This document shows, piece after piece, positions 21,822-22,582 of a DNA stretch of 22,582 nucleotides. How positions within the stretch are numbered: position 1 is the stretch's first letter; each line of letters starts with the position of its first letter. The stretch covers positions 1 through 22,582 of the forward strand of contig DASPJX010000215.1 of assembly GCA_035628395.1 (NCBI GenBank), read 5' to 3'. Below the pieces are notes generated by a model. It was given only the letters and a program-made list of their open reading frames with translations, searched no databases and was not told where the DNA came from. Source of the stretch: UBA4615 sp035628395. Lineage in GTDB: Bacteria > Pseudomonadota > Gammaproteobacteria > Burkholderiales > Burkholderiaceae_E. Made by a program: the position numbers and the translations under genes.

Positions 21822-22582
21822 ATGGCCCCGCTCTGGATCCTGTCGAGCCTGCTCCACCTGTACGTCGGCCTGCGGATCGTGCCGGGCCTCGCGCCCTGGC
21901 CGCCGGCGGCGGTCGCGTTCGCCCTGCTGCTCGCGGCGTCGGCCGCGGTCCTGCCGCCGGGGCTGCGCACGATGCGCCGGCACGGCGACGCGCGCGGCCG
22001 GGCGCTGCACTGGGCGGGGATGACGAGCCTGGGCGCGCTGTCCTCGATCGCGGTGCTCACGCTGCTGCGCGACGCGGGGCTGCTGCTCGCGGTCGCGGCC
22101 GACGCGCTGTGGCCCGCCGCGGTCGGCGTCGAGGCGCTCGCGCGCGCGAGCGCCGTGGCCGTGCCGCTGCTCGGGCTGGGCGCGACCGCCTGGGGCTTCG
22201 TCGAGGCGCGCCGCGTGCCGCGCATCGTCGACGTCGAGGTGCCGATCGCCGGGCTGCCGACGGCGCTCGAGGGCTTCACGATCGCCCAGGTGAGCGACCT
22301 GCACGTCGGCGCGACGATCCGGCGGCCGCAGGTCGAGGCGGTGGTCGAGGCGGTCAACGCGCTCGGCGCCGACGCGGTGGCGATCACCGGCGACCTCGTC
22401 GACGGCGGCGTGCGCGAGCTCGCGCCGCACGTGGCGCCGCTCGCCGGGCTGCGCTCGCGGCACGGCACCTTCTTCGTGACCGGCAACCACGAGTACTACT
22501 CGGGCGCGCTGCCGTGGATCGCGGAGCTGCGGCGCCTGGGGCTCACCGTGCTGCTCAACGAGCACGTCGTGCTCGAGCGCGA
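21822..22582 (+). CDS. Membrane-anchored metallophosphoesterase, 5' part (3' end outside window)
   Basis: The frame is open from ATG 21822 to the window edge, giving 253 residues. The N-terminal half has about four hydrophobic segments (3-20, 28-45, 66-85, 103-122), then a linker with PRIVDVEVPIAGLPTALEGFTIAQ. The calcineurin-like phosphoesterase domain follows: VSDLHVG (D and H metal ligands, about 158-164), ITGDLVDGG (about 189-197) and GNHEYYSG (about 221-228), the DxH, GDxxD and GNHE motifs. The order 'membrane helices then phosphoesterase' resembles YkuE/YaeI-type proteins, which act at the membrane on phosphodiester or lipid pyrophosphate substrates; the exact substrate is unknown. No clear Shine-Dalgarno precedes the ATG. 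The last metal-binding histidines of the domain should lie beyond the edge. Confidence 0.87.
   Translation, partial: MAPLWILSSLLHLYVGLRIVPGLAPWPPAAVAFALLLAASAAVLPPGLRTMRRHGDARGRALHWAGMTSLGALSSIAVLTLLRDAGLLLAVAADALWPAAVGVEALARASAVAVPLLGLGATAWGFVEARRVPRIVDVEVPIAGLPTALEGFTIAQVSDLHVGATIRRPQVEAVVEAVNALGADAVAITGDLVDGGVRELAPHVAPLAGLRSRHGTFFVTGNHEYYSGALPWIAELRRLGLTVLLNEHVVLER

Noticed and set aside
18947..22486. A 1179-codon minus-strand open frame that could suggest a giant fusion of methyltransferase and upstream sequence
   Set aside because: Only the last 285 residues are methyltransferase; the rest is an out-of-frame shadow of the ligase and the antisense of the phosphoesterase. A Shine-Dalgarno sits at the internal start at 19804.

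Overview
The window is very GC-rich chromosomal DNA, visibly above 70% GC, with long spurious open frames on the strands opposite the real genes. It probably comes from a betaproteobacterium, most likely of the order Burkholderiales. The cold-shock protein resembles that group's CspA proteins, and the Dpp-type importer, FCD-type GntR regulator and AtzG/E/H cluster are typical of Proteobacteria. This is a judgement from sequence character, not a database result. I see no rRNA, tRNA, CRISPR array, insertion sequence or phage gene.

Left part (1-3655): the 3' end of a large RTX-type calcium-binding repeat protein; a convergent small DUF1232 membrane protein; a repeat-rich divergent spacer; a small hypothetical gene; then on the minus strand a cold-shock gene followed, across a strong intrinsic terminator, by a second small hypothetical gene.

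Centre (3656-13928): the main system, ten plus-strand genes with gaps of at most 10 bp and several start/stop overlaps. In order they are allophanate hydrolase (AtzF-like), a Tat-exported SBP_bac_5 binding protein, AtzG-like small subunit, AtzE-like amidase, AtzH-like DUF3225 protein, two Dpp-type permeases, two Dpp/Opp-type ATPases, and a GntR/FCD regulator. Together they look like an import-and-degrade unit: a nitrogen-rich ureido compound is captured and imported, deamidated by AtzG-AtzE, passed by AtzH to allophanate, and broken down by AtzF to ammonia and CO2. The ring-opening enzyme AtzD of the cyanuric acid operon is absent, so the real substrate is open. The 308-bp leader holds a near-consensus NtrC site, a sigma-54-like -24/-12 element and a 20-bp palindrome with a GTATAC core, suggesting nitrogen control combined with local GntR repression.

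Right part (13929-22582): convergent to the operon is a secreted subtilisin-like (S8) protease with a probable C-terminal beta-barrel. Next are a J-domain/zinc-ribbon/PilZ-like fusion protein and a small HAD phosphatase, a divergent glutathione transferase plus VOC (glyoxalase-fold) pair, a class I SAM methyltransferase preceded by a nested 49-nt inverted repeat, an acyl-CoA synthetase-type adenylating enzyme, and the 5' part of a membrane-anchored metallophosphoesterase cut by the window end.
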